Source: CAZJRB01 sp964547995
GTDB lineage: Bacteria > Planctomycetota > Planctomycetia > Pirellulales > Thermoguttaceae
NCBI GenBank assembly: GCA_964547995.1
Contig: CAZJRB010000051.1
Location: 1-48,355, forward strand
Length of the DNA stretch: 48,355 nucleotides
Reading direction: 5' to 3'
Positions 32,247 through 38,811 of this stretch are shown piece after piece (within the stretch, counting starts at the first letter, position 1; the number at the start of each line of letters is the position of its first letter). Under the pieces are notes generated by a model that was given only the letters and a program-made list of their open reading frames with translations, made no database searches and was not told where the DNA came from. The translations under genes and the position numbers were made by a program.

Positions 32247-32296
32247 CCACCGTGCGGTGGTCTTGCGTTGTCCGCGCTCTGGCGAACGCAGCTACC
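32247..32296. repeat. Hairpin CCACCG-TG-CGGTGG plus single GTAGC-family REP
   Basis: In the 137-bp gap between the NifX-GM gene and the DUF5320 gene: a perfect 6-bp stem at 32247-32260, then a single REP copy (32270-32296) whose reverse complement begins GGTAGCTGCGTTCGCCAGAG, the family of 4511-4581. It may attenuate read-through between the two operon halves. Confidence 0.55.
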
Positions 32297-32303
32297 ATTG
32301 CCG

Positions 32304-32687
32304 CTATTTTTGGGGCTGTGCCTGAAGTTCTTCAATACGTTTCTTGATGTCCTCCAGGGCGCCGGCGAAGTATTCCGCCTGGCGTTTCAGCACGTCGAGT
32401 TCCTGCTCTGCGCCCGTGGCGGGCGGGGCAAATGGCGTGGCATGTGGAGTTCCGTAACCCCAGCCCGCCCCGAAGGCTGGCTGGCCCAATGCGGCCCGCT
32501 GCCAACCGGTCAGGCCGGTGGCATAGAACCAATTGCGTCGTCCTCGGCCGCCTCCGCGGCCCCGGCCCCAAAAGCCGCCAGCAACGGGATTCATAAAACC
32601 CGGCGCCTGATACCCTGCGCAGTAACCTGCTGCGCGTCCTGTCATGGGGCCCATTCCCATCGGGCCCGTTCCATCTCCACCTGGCAT
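32304..32687 (-). CDS. DUF5320 protein with C-terminal coiled coil (copy 1)
   Basis: A 127-aa protein. The family N-terminus MPGGDGTGPMGMGPMTGRAA, then GYCAGY, is unmistakable. It is followed by a GRGRGGGRGRR basic patch, an aromatic/Ala region, and a coiled coil (ELDVLKRQAEYFAGALEDIK). The ATG at 32687 has AAAGGA upstream. DUF5320 proteins are of unknown function but typically neighbour NifX, MinD-ferredoxin and DUF89 genes in anaerobes. This copy keeps the coiled coil, as does the NifX-GM neighbour; the coils could pair (inference). Confidence 0.85.
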   Translation of the reverse strand: MPGGDGTGPMGMGPMTGRAAGYCAGYQAPGFMNPVAGGFWGRGRGGGRGRRNWFYATGLTGWQRAALGQPAFGAGWGYGTPHATPFAPPATGAEQELDVLKRQAEYFAGALEDIKKRIEELQAQPQK

Positions 32688-32765
32688 AGTTGCGTTCCTT
32701 TCTTGAAAGAAGTTTGTTGCTTTCCTTTTTTCACACTTCGGGTTGCACGATAGTGCCACCCGGAT

Positions 32766-33056
32766 TTACCACCATCGCCCCCGGCCCCTTCCGCGGCCGA
32801 ATCCCCTGCCGAACCCTCGGCCGAATCCTGGGCCGAATGGTCGAAATGCCGCTTGATAGCCAAGAGGCATCCCAACTACACCATAGGGGGCCGGAGGATA
32901 GGCTGCAGGAACCCCCCCATAACCTCCTCCAGCCCAAACCGCGGGACCGGCAGCAGGATTCATGAACCCCGGCACCGGATACCCTGCGCAGTAACCTGCT
33001 GCGCGCCCTGTCATGGGTCCCATTCCCGCGGGACCTGTTCTGTCTCCACTTGGCAT
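32766..33056 (-). CDS. DUF5320 protein (copy 2)
   Basis: A 96-aa protein beginning MPSGDRTGPAGMGPMTGRAA then GYCAGYPVPGFMNPAAG, very close to copy 1 over the first 35 residues. It then diverges into a Gly/Pro/Tyr-rich stretch (GGYGGVPAAYPPAPYG) and a FGRGFGRGFGRGRGRG tail ending WW. It lacks the coiled coil of copy 1. The start at 33056 follows AAAGGAG. The gap to copy 1 is 78 bp and to copy 3 is 41 bp. A recent tandem duplication with divergent tails is the simplest reading. Confidence 0.8.
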   Translation of the reverse strand: MPSGDRTGPAGMGPMTGRAAGYCAGYPVPGFMNPAAGPAVWAGGGYGGVPAAYPPAPYGVVGMPLGYQAAFRPFGPGFGRGFGRGFGRGRGRGRWW

Positions 33057-33097
33057 TGTGAAGCTCCTTTCTTTCTTCAAAATCTTGGTCAAAAAGC

Positions 33098-33295
33098 CTA
33101 CTGATTTTGTCCACGGCCTTGCCCTTGGCCCGAACTGCGGCCTTGACCTTTTCCCCGGCCGCCGCTTTTTCCTTTTCCCTGACCGCGGCCCTGGCCGCGA
33201 CCTTTTCCTTTTCCTTTTCCACCGCCGCAAGGTCCTTTGCCCCGGCCTGTCCCCGGGCCTTCCCCTTGCGGGCCTGTTCCATCACCACGTGGCAT
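33098..33295 (-). CDS. Short DUF5320-like protein with Gly/Lys/Arg/Gln tail (copy 3)
   Basis: A 65-aa protein beginning MPRGDGTGPQGEGPGTGRGK then GPC, a shortened form of the DUF5320 head with one Cys. It is followed by 40 residues built only of G, K, R, Q, S and N, such as GKGKGRGQGRGQGKGK. AAAGGAG precedes the ATG at 33295. It is probably disordered, very basic, and able to bind anions or nucleic acids. The same DNA read in another frame gives Ala/Lys/Glu repeats, so base composition alone could mislead; the family head and ribosome-binding site support this frame. Confidence 0.68.
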   Translation of the reverse strand: MPRGDGTGPQGEGPGTGRGKGPCGGGKGKGKGRGQGRGQGKGKSGGRGKGQGRSSGQGQGRGQNQ

Positions 33296-33335
33296 AACGA
33301 GTCTCCTTTTACAAAAGTCTGCTTGCGTCAAGAGG

Positions 33336-33350
33336 ACACAAATATTGTGT
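33336..33350. promoter_or_regulatory. Palindrome ACACAA-ATA-TTGTGT
   Basis: A perfect 6-bp inverted repeat with a 3-bp centre in the 88-bp gap between the DUF89 gene and DUF5320 copy 3. It is the largest gap inside the NifX-MinD run apart from the REP-bearing one at 32167-32303. It could be an operator for an internal promoter. No matching -35/-10 or -24/-12 was found next to it. Confidence 0.35.
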
Positions 33351-33383
33351 TCTCCACCCTATTATTGAAACGCCTTCCGAATA

Positions 33384-34259
33384 CTAACCTTTCCCGCTGG
33401 CGGCCATCGACTTTGAACGCTTCAGGATCATGGCGCCCTCCTGGCAACCGATGTCCCGGGCAATCACCGGGCATTTCGCCTTCAGCAGGAAGTAGATGTC
33501 CTTGTCGACTTCGCTGAGCGTTTCGTAGTTTCCCTGTCCCTTCGCAATTACCAGATCGGCCTTGTCGAAACGGTCCCGAAACGACTCGCTACAATCGTCG
33601 AGAATCGTGCCGGGGGCGTCCGAGCCGTTCTCGATGACTTCGGCCACTTGGTGGATGCCCGCGGCTTCGGCATCCGCCAGAGTGGCGTCGTTGATCGCCG
33701 GAAAACCCTTGACCGCAACCGTCACCTTTCCAGGCGGCAGTTGCTCGATAAGCAATCGGTCGAAGACGATTTCCCCGGCGTTGTCGGCCAGGTAGAGGAT
33801 ACGGTCAGCTCCGGATAGCGCAGAGCAGAATTCCTCTACGTCTCCCTCCAGCGGAGCCGACAGAGCGCCCGTGATCGACTCGCGGACCTGGGCCTCGCTC
33901 AAGTGACTATTCACGCCGAAGTCGATCACGTTGCCTGCAATCACGAGCCTTATGGTTGTCTCCATCGGCCTATTCGAGTCCTCAACCCAAGCTCGCAACG
34001 TCGGGTACAATGTCAGGGCCATCCGGTTGGACCACTCCTTGATCTCGCGATAGGGATCATTTTGACCGGTGAACTCCCGGATTGCCCGGTGAATCCACTG
34101 AGCCATCGCCGGCGGAGTCTGGCGGAGATCCATTTCGGCGGCGACGCGAAGCGCCTCGCGAAGGACGCGCTCGTGAACGGCTTCGTCCGGTGTCGCCAGG
34201 CGTGCGGAATCCAACGCCTGGCGAATGAAGCAGGCAATGCAGTCGAAGAATATTTTCAT
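33384..34259 (-). CDS. DUF89 (ARMT1-like) metal-dependent phosphatase family protein
   Basis: A 291-aa protein. The N-terminus MKIFFDCIACFIRQALDSAR holds the CxxC of subfamily I DUF89 proteins. GNVIDFGVN, LYLADNAGEIVFDRLLIEQL, VKGFPAINDATLADAE and VIAKGQGNYETLSE carry the conserved Asp/Asn metal ligands and phosphate-binding residues. The family is proposed to repair damaged phosphometabolites. This prokaryotic subfamily often lies beside MinD-ferredoxin ATPases and NifX genes. The start at 34259 follows AGAGG; GTG at 34265 is possible. It is 8 bp from the NifX gene upstream. Confidence 0.9.
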   Translation of the reverse strand: MKIFFDCIACFIRQALDSARLATPDEAVHERVLREALRVAAEMDLRQTPPAMAQWIHRAIREFTGQNDPYREIKEWSNRMALTLYPTLRAWVEDSNRPMETTIRLVIAGNVIDFGVNSHLSEAQVRESITGALSAPLEGDVEEFCSALSGADRILYLADNAGEIVFDRLLIEQLPPGKVTVAVKGFPAINDATLADAEAAGIHQVAEVIENGSDAPGTILDDCSESFRDRFDKADLVIAKGQGNYETLSEVDKDIYFLLKAKCPVIARDIGCQEGAMILKRSKSMAASGKG

Positions 34260-34267
34260 CGGCACCT

Positions 34268-34630
34268 CTACATCCAGTGTCCTTGCACGTTGGCTCCATC
34301 GGCGGGCGAAAGCTCCCCCGCCTTGAGTTTCTCAACGGCCTCTTTCACCGTCCCGGACGCTCTCGGATACACCTTGACGTTGGCGGCCTGAAGCGCGGCA
34401 AAGGCCTTGGGGCCGACGTTGCCGGTAATGACCGCCTCTACTCCAAAGTCGACGACGATCCGTCCGGCCTGGATTCCCGCACCTTGCGCCGCGTTCACGT
34501 TCTGTATGTTGTCGTGTACCGAGAACTCGCCCGTATCGGTGTCTAGAACAATGAAGCTCTTCGCGCGTCCAAAGCGGGGATCGACCTGGCTGGTCAAGTC
34601 CGGGCCTTGCGATGTTACGGCTATCTTCAT
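34268..34630 (-). CDS. NifX/ORP-fold protein
   Basis: A 120-aa single-domain protein beginning MKIAVTSQGPDLTSQVDPRF. The FGRAKSFIVLDTDTGE strand follows, then GAGIQAGRIVVDFGVEAVIT and NVGPKAFAALQAANVKVY. The C-terminus ends VQGHWM. It is a close paralogue of 35059-35421 (same MK-AVTSQGPDL start and similar ends), so the pair arose by local duplication with another NifX gene between them. The family binds Fe-, Mo- or mixed-metal sulfur clusters. AGGAG precedes the start; the DUF89 gene is 8 bp downstream. Confidence 0.9.
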   Translation of the reverse strand: MKIAVTSQGPDLTSQVDPRFGRAKSFIVLDTDTGEFSVHDNIQNVNAAQGAGIQAGRIVVDFGVEAVITGNVGPKAFAALQAANVKVYPRASGTVKEAVEKLKAGELSPADGANVQGHWM

Positions 34631-34648
34631 TAAGCCTCTCCTTCCTGC

Positions 34649-35020
34649 TTAGTGGTCGCAAAGGTTCTCACCTGATTGTAACTTGTCATCGAGGTAGGCC
34701 CGGACAACGCTCTCGGGCGAACCGGCAGGCACCCCGACAATGACCCGAATGTCCTGTTCCGCAAAGATATTTTGAGCGCGCCGTCCCATACCGCCGGCGA
34801 TGATCAGATTCACCCCTTGCTCGTGCAGCCATCGCGGAAGCACACCCGGCTGATGAACCGGCGGAGCGAGTTGGCGGGAGTTCAGTATCTCCTTGCTTGC
34901 AGTGTCCACGTCGAGCAAAGCGAACTGCTCGCAGTGCCCGAAGTGCATGCACAACTGGCCCCCCGCGACCGGGATCGCAATGACAAGGGCACTCTCGGAA
35001 TCCTTTTCGGTTGACAGCAT
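34649..35020 (-). CDS. NifX/ORP-fold protein with Cys/His insert
   Basis: A 123-aa protein. The N-terminal extension is MLSTEKDSES, then ALVIAIPVAGGQLCMHFGHC places two Cys and two His in the metal-facing loop, unlike the other copies. EQGVNLIIAGGMGRRAQNIF and IVGVPAGSPESVVRAYLDD are the typical later strands. It ends NLCDH. The ATG at 35020 is preferred to the TTG at 35023 by an AGGAG eight bases upstream. It lies between two paralogues that resemble each other more than this one. Confidence 0.88.
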   Translation of the reverse strand: MLSTEKDSESALVIAIPVAGGQLCMHFGHCEQFALLDVDTASKEILNSRQLAPPVHQPGVLPRWLHEQGVNLIIAGGMGRRAQNIFAEQDIRVIVGVPAGSPESVVRAYLDDKLQSGENLCDH

Positions 35021-35058
35021 CAATACTTCTCCTGTTGGGAAAGGGTTGCCTTCGATTT

Positions 35059-35421
35059 CTATTTCCAGTGTTCTTGCATATTGGCCCTTTGGGCGGGTTC
35101 AAGTCGGCCCGCCTTAAGCTTCTCAACAGCGTCCTCCACAGTTCCGGAGGCTGCCGTATAGACCTCGATATTGCCGGCTTCGAGCGTAGCGAACGCCTTG
35201 GGGCCGATGCTCCCGGTGATCACTGCGCCCACACCCAAACTGACAACAGCTCCGGCAGCTTGCATCCCTGCGGTGTGAGCCGTGCCCAGATTTCCGGAGT
35301 TGTCATGTACGGTGAATGCGCCGGATGTGGCGTCCACAATGAGAAAGTGCCGTGCGCGCCCGAATCGCGGAGCCACCCGGCTATTCAAGTCCGGACCTTG
35401 CGACGTTACAGCCACCTTCAC
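35059..35421 (-). CDS. NifX/ORP-fold protein
   Basis: A 120-aa protein starting with GTG at 35421 (AAGGAG seven bases upstream): MKVAVTSQGPDLNSRVAPRF. It has GRARHFLIVDATSGAF, AGMQAAGAVVSLGVGAVITG, SIGPKAFATLEAGNIEVY and the ending MQEHWK. It is the closest relative of 34268-34630. The predicted fold and metal-cluster role are as for the family. The gap to the upstream gene is 18 bp, so it should be co-transcribed from the sigma-54 promoter. Confidence 0.9.
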   Translation of the reverse strand: MKVAVTSQGPDLNSRVAPRFGRARHFLIVDATSGAFTVHDNSGNLGTAHTAGMQAAGAVVSLGVGAVITGSIGPKAFATLEAGNIEVYTAASGTVEDAVEKLKAGRLEPAQRANMQEHWK

Positions 35422-35439
35422 AGTACATCTCCTTACATC

Positions 35440-35835
35440 TCAACCCGCGGGGGGGCCATGAAAACGGCCACCCGAAAACCGGCGCCGTCGTCTACGGCGC
35501 CTACAGCAGCCCGGCATTACGAACATATCCCCTGTCAGCTTGCCTGAGAGGAATGCTTGGAGCACCTCCTCCACTTGACCACACCTCTGCGGAATGATCT
35601 CTATGCCCGCCGAGAGCAACGCCGTTTCAAGTAACCGAGAGATTGCTCCACATATCAGCAAGTCAGTGCGCAATTGAGCGATCAGGCTTGCCCGGGATGC
35701 GAGCGGAACATCTTCCAAAATCTCTTCGCTCCGCCCGATCTCGCGGCCGTTCTCGGCATCGACCACCAGCAAATGCCGGGCAACATCGAAGACCGGGGAG
35801 ATTCTCTGACCGGTAACAGGGATAACGATTCTCAT
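35440..35835 (-). CDS. NifX/ORP-fold protein with octa-arginine tail; first gene of the sigma-54 operon
   Basis: A 131-aa protein: MRIVIPVTGQRISPVFDVAR, then HLLVVDAENGREIG, LRTDLLICGAISRLLETALL and AGIEIIPQRCGQVEEVLQAF. After MFVMPGCC comes a run of eight Arg, then FSGGRFHGPPAG. The eight Arg use all six Arg codons (AGG CGC CGT AGA CGA CGG CGC CGG), so it is not a slippage product and is probably selected. No Shine-Dalgarno precedes the ATG at 35835, and the -24/-12 promoter places transcription start only a few bases upstream, so the message may be almost leaderless. Confidence 0.88.
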   Translation of the reverse strand: MRIVIPVTGQRISPVFDVARHLLVVDAENGREIGRSEEILEDVPLASRASLIAQLRTDLLICGAISRLLETALLSAGIEIIPQRCGQVEEVLQAFLSGKLTGDMFVMPGCCRRRRRRRRFSGGRFHGPPAG

Positions 35836-35849
35836 AAAGGCAGGACTAA

Positions 35850-35864
35850 GCAAGAACCGTGCCA
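35850..35864 (-). promoter_or_regulatory. Sigma-54 (RpoN) -24/-12 promoter
   Basis: The minus strand reads TGGCACGGTTCTTGC from 35864 to 35850, followed by T. This is a full match to the TGGCAC-N5-TTGC consensus with the GG and GC elements at the required spacing. It faces the NifX run, with the predicted start at about 35839. The activator gene lies immediately upstream in the same orientation. Confidence 0.88.
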
Positions 35865-35954
35865 AAACGGATCAGGAGAATGGTTGCGAACCACAACCCG
35901 TTTGAAAACAAGGAGTTGCGTCGAAGGAAGCCATCGCCAAACAGGACCGCACCG

Positions 35955-35999
35955 TTGCAATATGCAATGGGCCGTTGGGGCAACCCTTGCACAATGCAA
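35955..35999. promoter_or_regulatory. Twin palindromes TTGCA-N3-TGCAA, likely enhancer sites of the activator
   Basis: TTGCAATATGCAA (35955-35967) and TTGCACAATGCAA (35987-35999) share identical half sites, with centres 32 bp apart, about three helical turns. They lie about 95-145 bp upstream of the -24/-12 promoter and just past the stop of the sigma-54 activator gene. This is the usual place for binding sites of a Fis-type HTH enhancer protein. Confidence 0.78.
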
Positions 36000-36001
36000 T
36001 T

Positions 36002-37417
36002 CTACAATTCTCTGCTCCGGCCGTCTTTTTCCGGTAACTCGATACCCAGCGACCGGATCTTGCGAAACAGCGTGCTCGGATCGATGCCTAGTTCTTTCGC
36101 AGCAGTCGTGCGGTTACCGCCATGCCGTCGAATGGCGTCTGTGATGTGTAGGGCCTCCAGGGCCTTCAGGGTAAGACCGGTTCCGGTGGATGGCAACGTG
36201 GAAGAAGCCTTCTCACGAAGGGCAGCCGGCAAGTGTTGCGGTTCGATCAATTGGCCGCGGCAGAGCACGAAGGCATGTTCAATGATATTTTCCAGTTCAC
36301 GAATGTTGCCCTGATAATCGTGTTCCAATAGAATTGCCGCCACTTCTTCGGATACGCCGGCGACGTGCTTCTCCTGCAAGCGGTTGAACTTGGAGATGGC
36401 GTGCTCGATTAGGAGGGGGATATCTTCCCGGCGATCGCGCAGGGGTGGCAATTGTAGCCGTACAATATTGATACGATAGTAGAGATCTTCCCGGAAGACG
36501 CCTTTACGGACTAGCTGAGCAAGATCCTGGTTGGTAGCCGCGATGACACGCACGTCCACCGGGACCGGTTCGACGGCACCCAAAGGCTCAAATACCCTTT
36601 CCTGCAACACGCGAAGCAATTTGGACTGCATTGCCGGCGACACGTCTCCGATCTCGTCCAGAAAGATCGTTCCGCCGTCGGCGAGCGCAAAACGGCCGGG
36701 CTTGTCGCGGCGAGCATCCGTGAACGCACCCGCTTTGTAGCCGAAGAGCTCGGACTCGAGCAACGTATCCGGCAGCGCACCGCAGTTAACGGCGACGTAC
36801 TTCTTGTCCTGGCGGGGAGATAAGTCATGGATCGCCCGTGCAAAAAGCTCCTTACCGGTTCCGCTGGCGCCTTCAATCAGAACGGTGCTGTTGCTATCGG
36901 CAAACTGGGGAAGGACGTCGAGAATCCGGCGTATCGCCGGGCTGCGGCCGATGATGTCGGCAAACGTGTACTTGTCTTCCAGCTCCTTGCGCAGCTCTTC
37001 CACCACGCTGAGGTCGCGGAAGGTTTCCACGCCTCCGATGACTTGTCCGTCTTGATCCTTCAGGATTGCGGTAGAGATGCTGACCGGGATGCGGTCGCCC
37101 TCCACGTTGATGACATAAATCGTCTTGGCTACGACCGGGAAACCCGTTCTCAGCGTTTGTCTAAGTGAACACTCGCTTTCGCAAATGCTGGCACGAAAAA
37201 CGTCGCAGCACGGCTGGCCGATGGCGTCTTCCCGCGGTATCCCGGTAATCTGTTCAGCGGCCCGATTAAAGGACGTGATCCGCCAGTTCTCATCAACGGT
37301 AAAAACACCGTCGGCAATTGAGTCGAGGATAACGTCTCGCATCTGCTTTTCGGACGTTTCGCTCATGGTGTTGGTCTCGAAGCGTTCACCAACCTCATCC
37401 CGATGGTCCCCGTTCAC
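36002..37417 (-). CDS. Sigma-54-dependent activator: PAS (Cys-rich) - AAA+ - Fis HTH
   Basis: A 471-aa enhancer-binding protein. The PAS domain (about 25-140) carries GQPCCDVFRASICESECSL, four clustered Cys that could hold an iron-sulfur cluster or sense redox. The AAA+ core has Walker A GASGTGKELFARAIH, the GAFTDA loop that contacts sigma-54, FLDEIGDVSPAMQSKLLRVL, and the arginine-finger region. The C-terminal HTH is AIRRHGGNRTTAAKELGIDP followed by STLFRKIRSLGIE. The start is GTG 37417 (GGAAAG upstream) or ATG 37366. It is almost surely the regulator of the NifX-MinD operon next to it, as in ORP loci of Desulfovibrio, where a sigma-54 activator is encoded between the orp operons. Confidence 0.94.
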   Translation of the reverse strand: MNGDHRDEVGERFETNTMSETSEKQMRDVILDSIADGVFTVDENWRITSFNRAAEQITGIPREDAIGQPCCDVFRASICESECSLRQTLRTGFPVVAKTIYVINVEGDRIPVSISTAILKDQDGQVIGGVETFRDLSVVEELRKELEDKYTFADIIGRSPAIRRILDVLPQFADSNSTVLIEGASGTGKELFARAIHDLSPRQDKKYVAVNCGALPDTLLESELFGYKAGAFTDARRDKPGRFALADGGTIFLDEIGDVSPAMQSKLLRVLQERVFEPLGAVEPVPVDVRVIAATNQDLAQLVRKGVFREDLYYRINIVRLQLPPLRDRREDIPLLIEHAISKFNRLQEKHVAGVSEEVAAILLEHDYQGNIRELENIIEHAFVLCRGQLIEPQHLPAALREKASSTLPSTGTGLTLKALEALHITDAIRRHGGNRTTAAKELGIDPSTLFRKIRSLGIELPEKDGRSREL

Positions 37418-37495
37418 GATCTTTCCAGTTTATTCTAACAGTTGACGCCGTACCCGGAAAGGGTGGTTCCCGCATAGGTGCCGGCTTCTCCGGCT

Positions 37496-38536
37496 TCATG
37501 ACGGGGGCGTGGCCACCGGTCGGAGCTTCAGGATGTCCGATGCGGGCGCCGGTTGCGGCTTGGTGGTGGTGGTAGATTCCGGCGGCAGGCCGATGACTGC
37601 AATCAGCAATTCCCATTGCGCTTGCTGTTCCAGGTGTTGCCAATAGGCAACCAGCTTGCGGAAGGTTTCTTCGCGCTGATTGCGGCGATCCTGTGCGAGA
37701 TGGTCGATGCCGGGCCTCAGCCGCTCGAAGGGGCCGTCGTGGCCGAACCGCTTGCGGATTCGTGCACGTTCCTCCTTGGCAAACGAACAAAGATACTCGA
37801 GCCAGACGTCGCAGTCGTGGATATCGCCGAGCATCGACTGGAGCCGCTTTGCGACGGTAACCGTTTCGTCCAACCGGCCGGCGTAGACGGGCCGGGCGAT
37901 CTCGACCGTGTAACGCAGCCGCTTCGCCGCGATCCGCATTGCGTGGTGTTGTTCGATTGCCTCGGGGTCGCCAAGGCTGTCCTCGTAGCACATCAAATTG
38001 TTGAGGCGGTCGAGGATGTGCTGCTCGGTCTGGAGATAGGCAACCGCACTCTGCACGCCGAGACCACGGCGATCGGCTTCCTTAAGAATCGACTTGGCGA
38101 CCGCCCGCATCTCGTCCAGGACCCCGCTCGTTTCGAATCGATCGACGGCCTTGACCACATCGGGCTGGATTCGTTCACGCCGCTTTTCGACCTGAACGAG
38201 CAACCTGGCAATGCCGGGATAACAGGACTTCTCGGTCAACTCGTCGAGCACGCCGCAAAGGAACTCGATCTGCACATCCAAGTCCCGGGCATCGCCGAGT
38301 CCCTTGGTGATTTGCCGGACCGCCTTGCGCCACCGCTTGAGTTTTCGGGCCTGGAAACAGTTGCAGAACATCCGCAGCGCGGCGCGCAGCCGTCGCGAGG
38401 CGACGCGGGCTTCGTGAACGCACTCGATGTCGTCGGCCAACCGCACGCCGTCCAGTTGCCGGACGAGTCGCCGGCCCTGTTTCTGGATGTAACCGGCGGC
38501 AAGGAGTCGAAGTCCTTCGTCAACGGGCAGTTTCAT
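37496..38536 (-). CDS. CHAD domain protein (polyphosphate-binding family)
   Basis: A 346-aa helical protein. It has two conserved His-containing blocks of the CHAD family: CVHEARVASRRLRAALRMF (about 39-57) and HHAMRIAAKRLRYTVEIARP (about 197-216). Many Arg and Lys lie on the helix faces, and LGDARDLDVQIEFL and LGDIHDCDVWLEYL form a paired repeat. CHAD proteins bind inorganic polyphosphate and associate with phosphate granules. The C-terminal 30 residues are a Thr/Pro-rich tail. It stands alone, divergent from the arsR operon. No strong ribosome-binding site was found at 38536. A long plus-strand open frame across it is a shadow. Confidence 0.9.
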   Translation of the reverse strand: MKLPVDEGLRLLAAGYIQKQGRRLVRQLDGVRLADDIECVHEARVASRRLRAALRMFCNCFQARKLKRWRKAVRQITKGLGDARDLDVQIEFLCGVLDELTEKSCYPGIARLLVQVEKRRERIQPDVVKAVDRFETSGVLDEMRAVAKSILKEADRRGLGVQSAVAYLQTEQHILDRLNNLMCYEDSLGDPEAIEQHHAMRIAAKRLRYTVEIARPVYAGRLDETVTVAKRLQSMLGDIHDCDVWLEYLCSFAKEERARIRKRFGHDGPFERLRPGIDHLAQDRRNQREETFRKLVAYWQHLEQQAQWELLIAVIGLPPESTTTTKPQPAPASDILKLRPVATPPS

Positions 38537-38672
38537 ACAGCAGACCGGGTGGGAGATATTGTTTGTCGCACTGATTTCAGCCGCTTAAGGGCGTTGCTAC
38601 GAACCACCAAGCTTCCGGAAACCTGCCCTATTATATGTCAGCCGGCGGATTGTGGCCATCGGGGCAAAAATA

Positions 38673-38696
38673 GGGGGGAAACTTTACAATCCCCCC
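38673..38696. other. GGGGGG-N12-CCCCCC foldback
   Basis: G-run 38673-38678 and C-run 38691-38696 with an A/T-rich 12-base loop, in the divergent region between the CHAD gene and arsR. It could form a hairpin or G-rich structure. No partner motif was found. Confidence 0.35.
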
Positions 38697-38737
38697 GGAA
38701 AGTCTGGGGAAAAGTCGTCGATCATCTCAAAGTGCCC

Positions 38738-38772
38738 TTGACTTATTTGGCTATTTGGCTAAAATGCCAAAT
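38738..38772 (+). promoter_or_regulatory. arsR promoter with overlapping operator ATTTGGC-N6-GCCAAAT
   Basis: TTGACT (38738-38743), 16 bp, TAAAAT (38760-38765), a good housekeeping-type promoter about 40 bp before the arsR ATG. The perfect inverted repeat ATTTGGC...GCCAAAT (38753-38772) is centred on the -10 box. That is where an autoregulating ArsR dimer would block polymerase. TTTGGC occurs twice in direct repeat. Confidence 0.75.
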
Positions 38773-38811
38773 GAGAAGTGACGATAAACGAAAATACGAA
38801 AGGCACACGCC

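Noticed and set aside
32731..33288. A 185-aa Ala/Lys/Glu-rich protein in an alternative frame
   Set aside because: It overlaps DUF5320 copies 2 and 3, which have the family head and proper ribosome-binding sites; the alternative frame is a by-product of the repetitive Gly/Lys/Arg codons.
31462..35835. Nitrogen-fixation (nif) cofactor cluster
   Set aside because: NifX-fold proteins are present but there is no NifH, NifD, NifK, NifE, NifN or NifB. The paired MinD-ferredoxin ATPases and DUF5320/DUF89 genes fit an ORP-type locus better.
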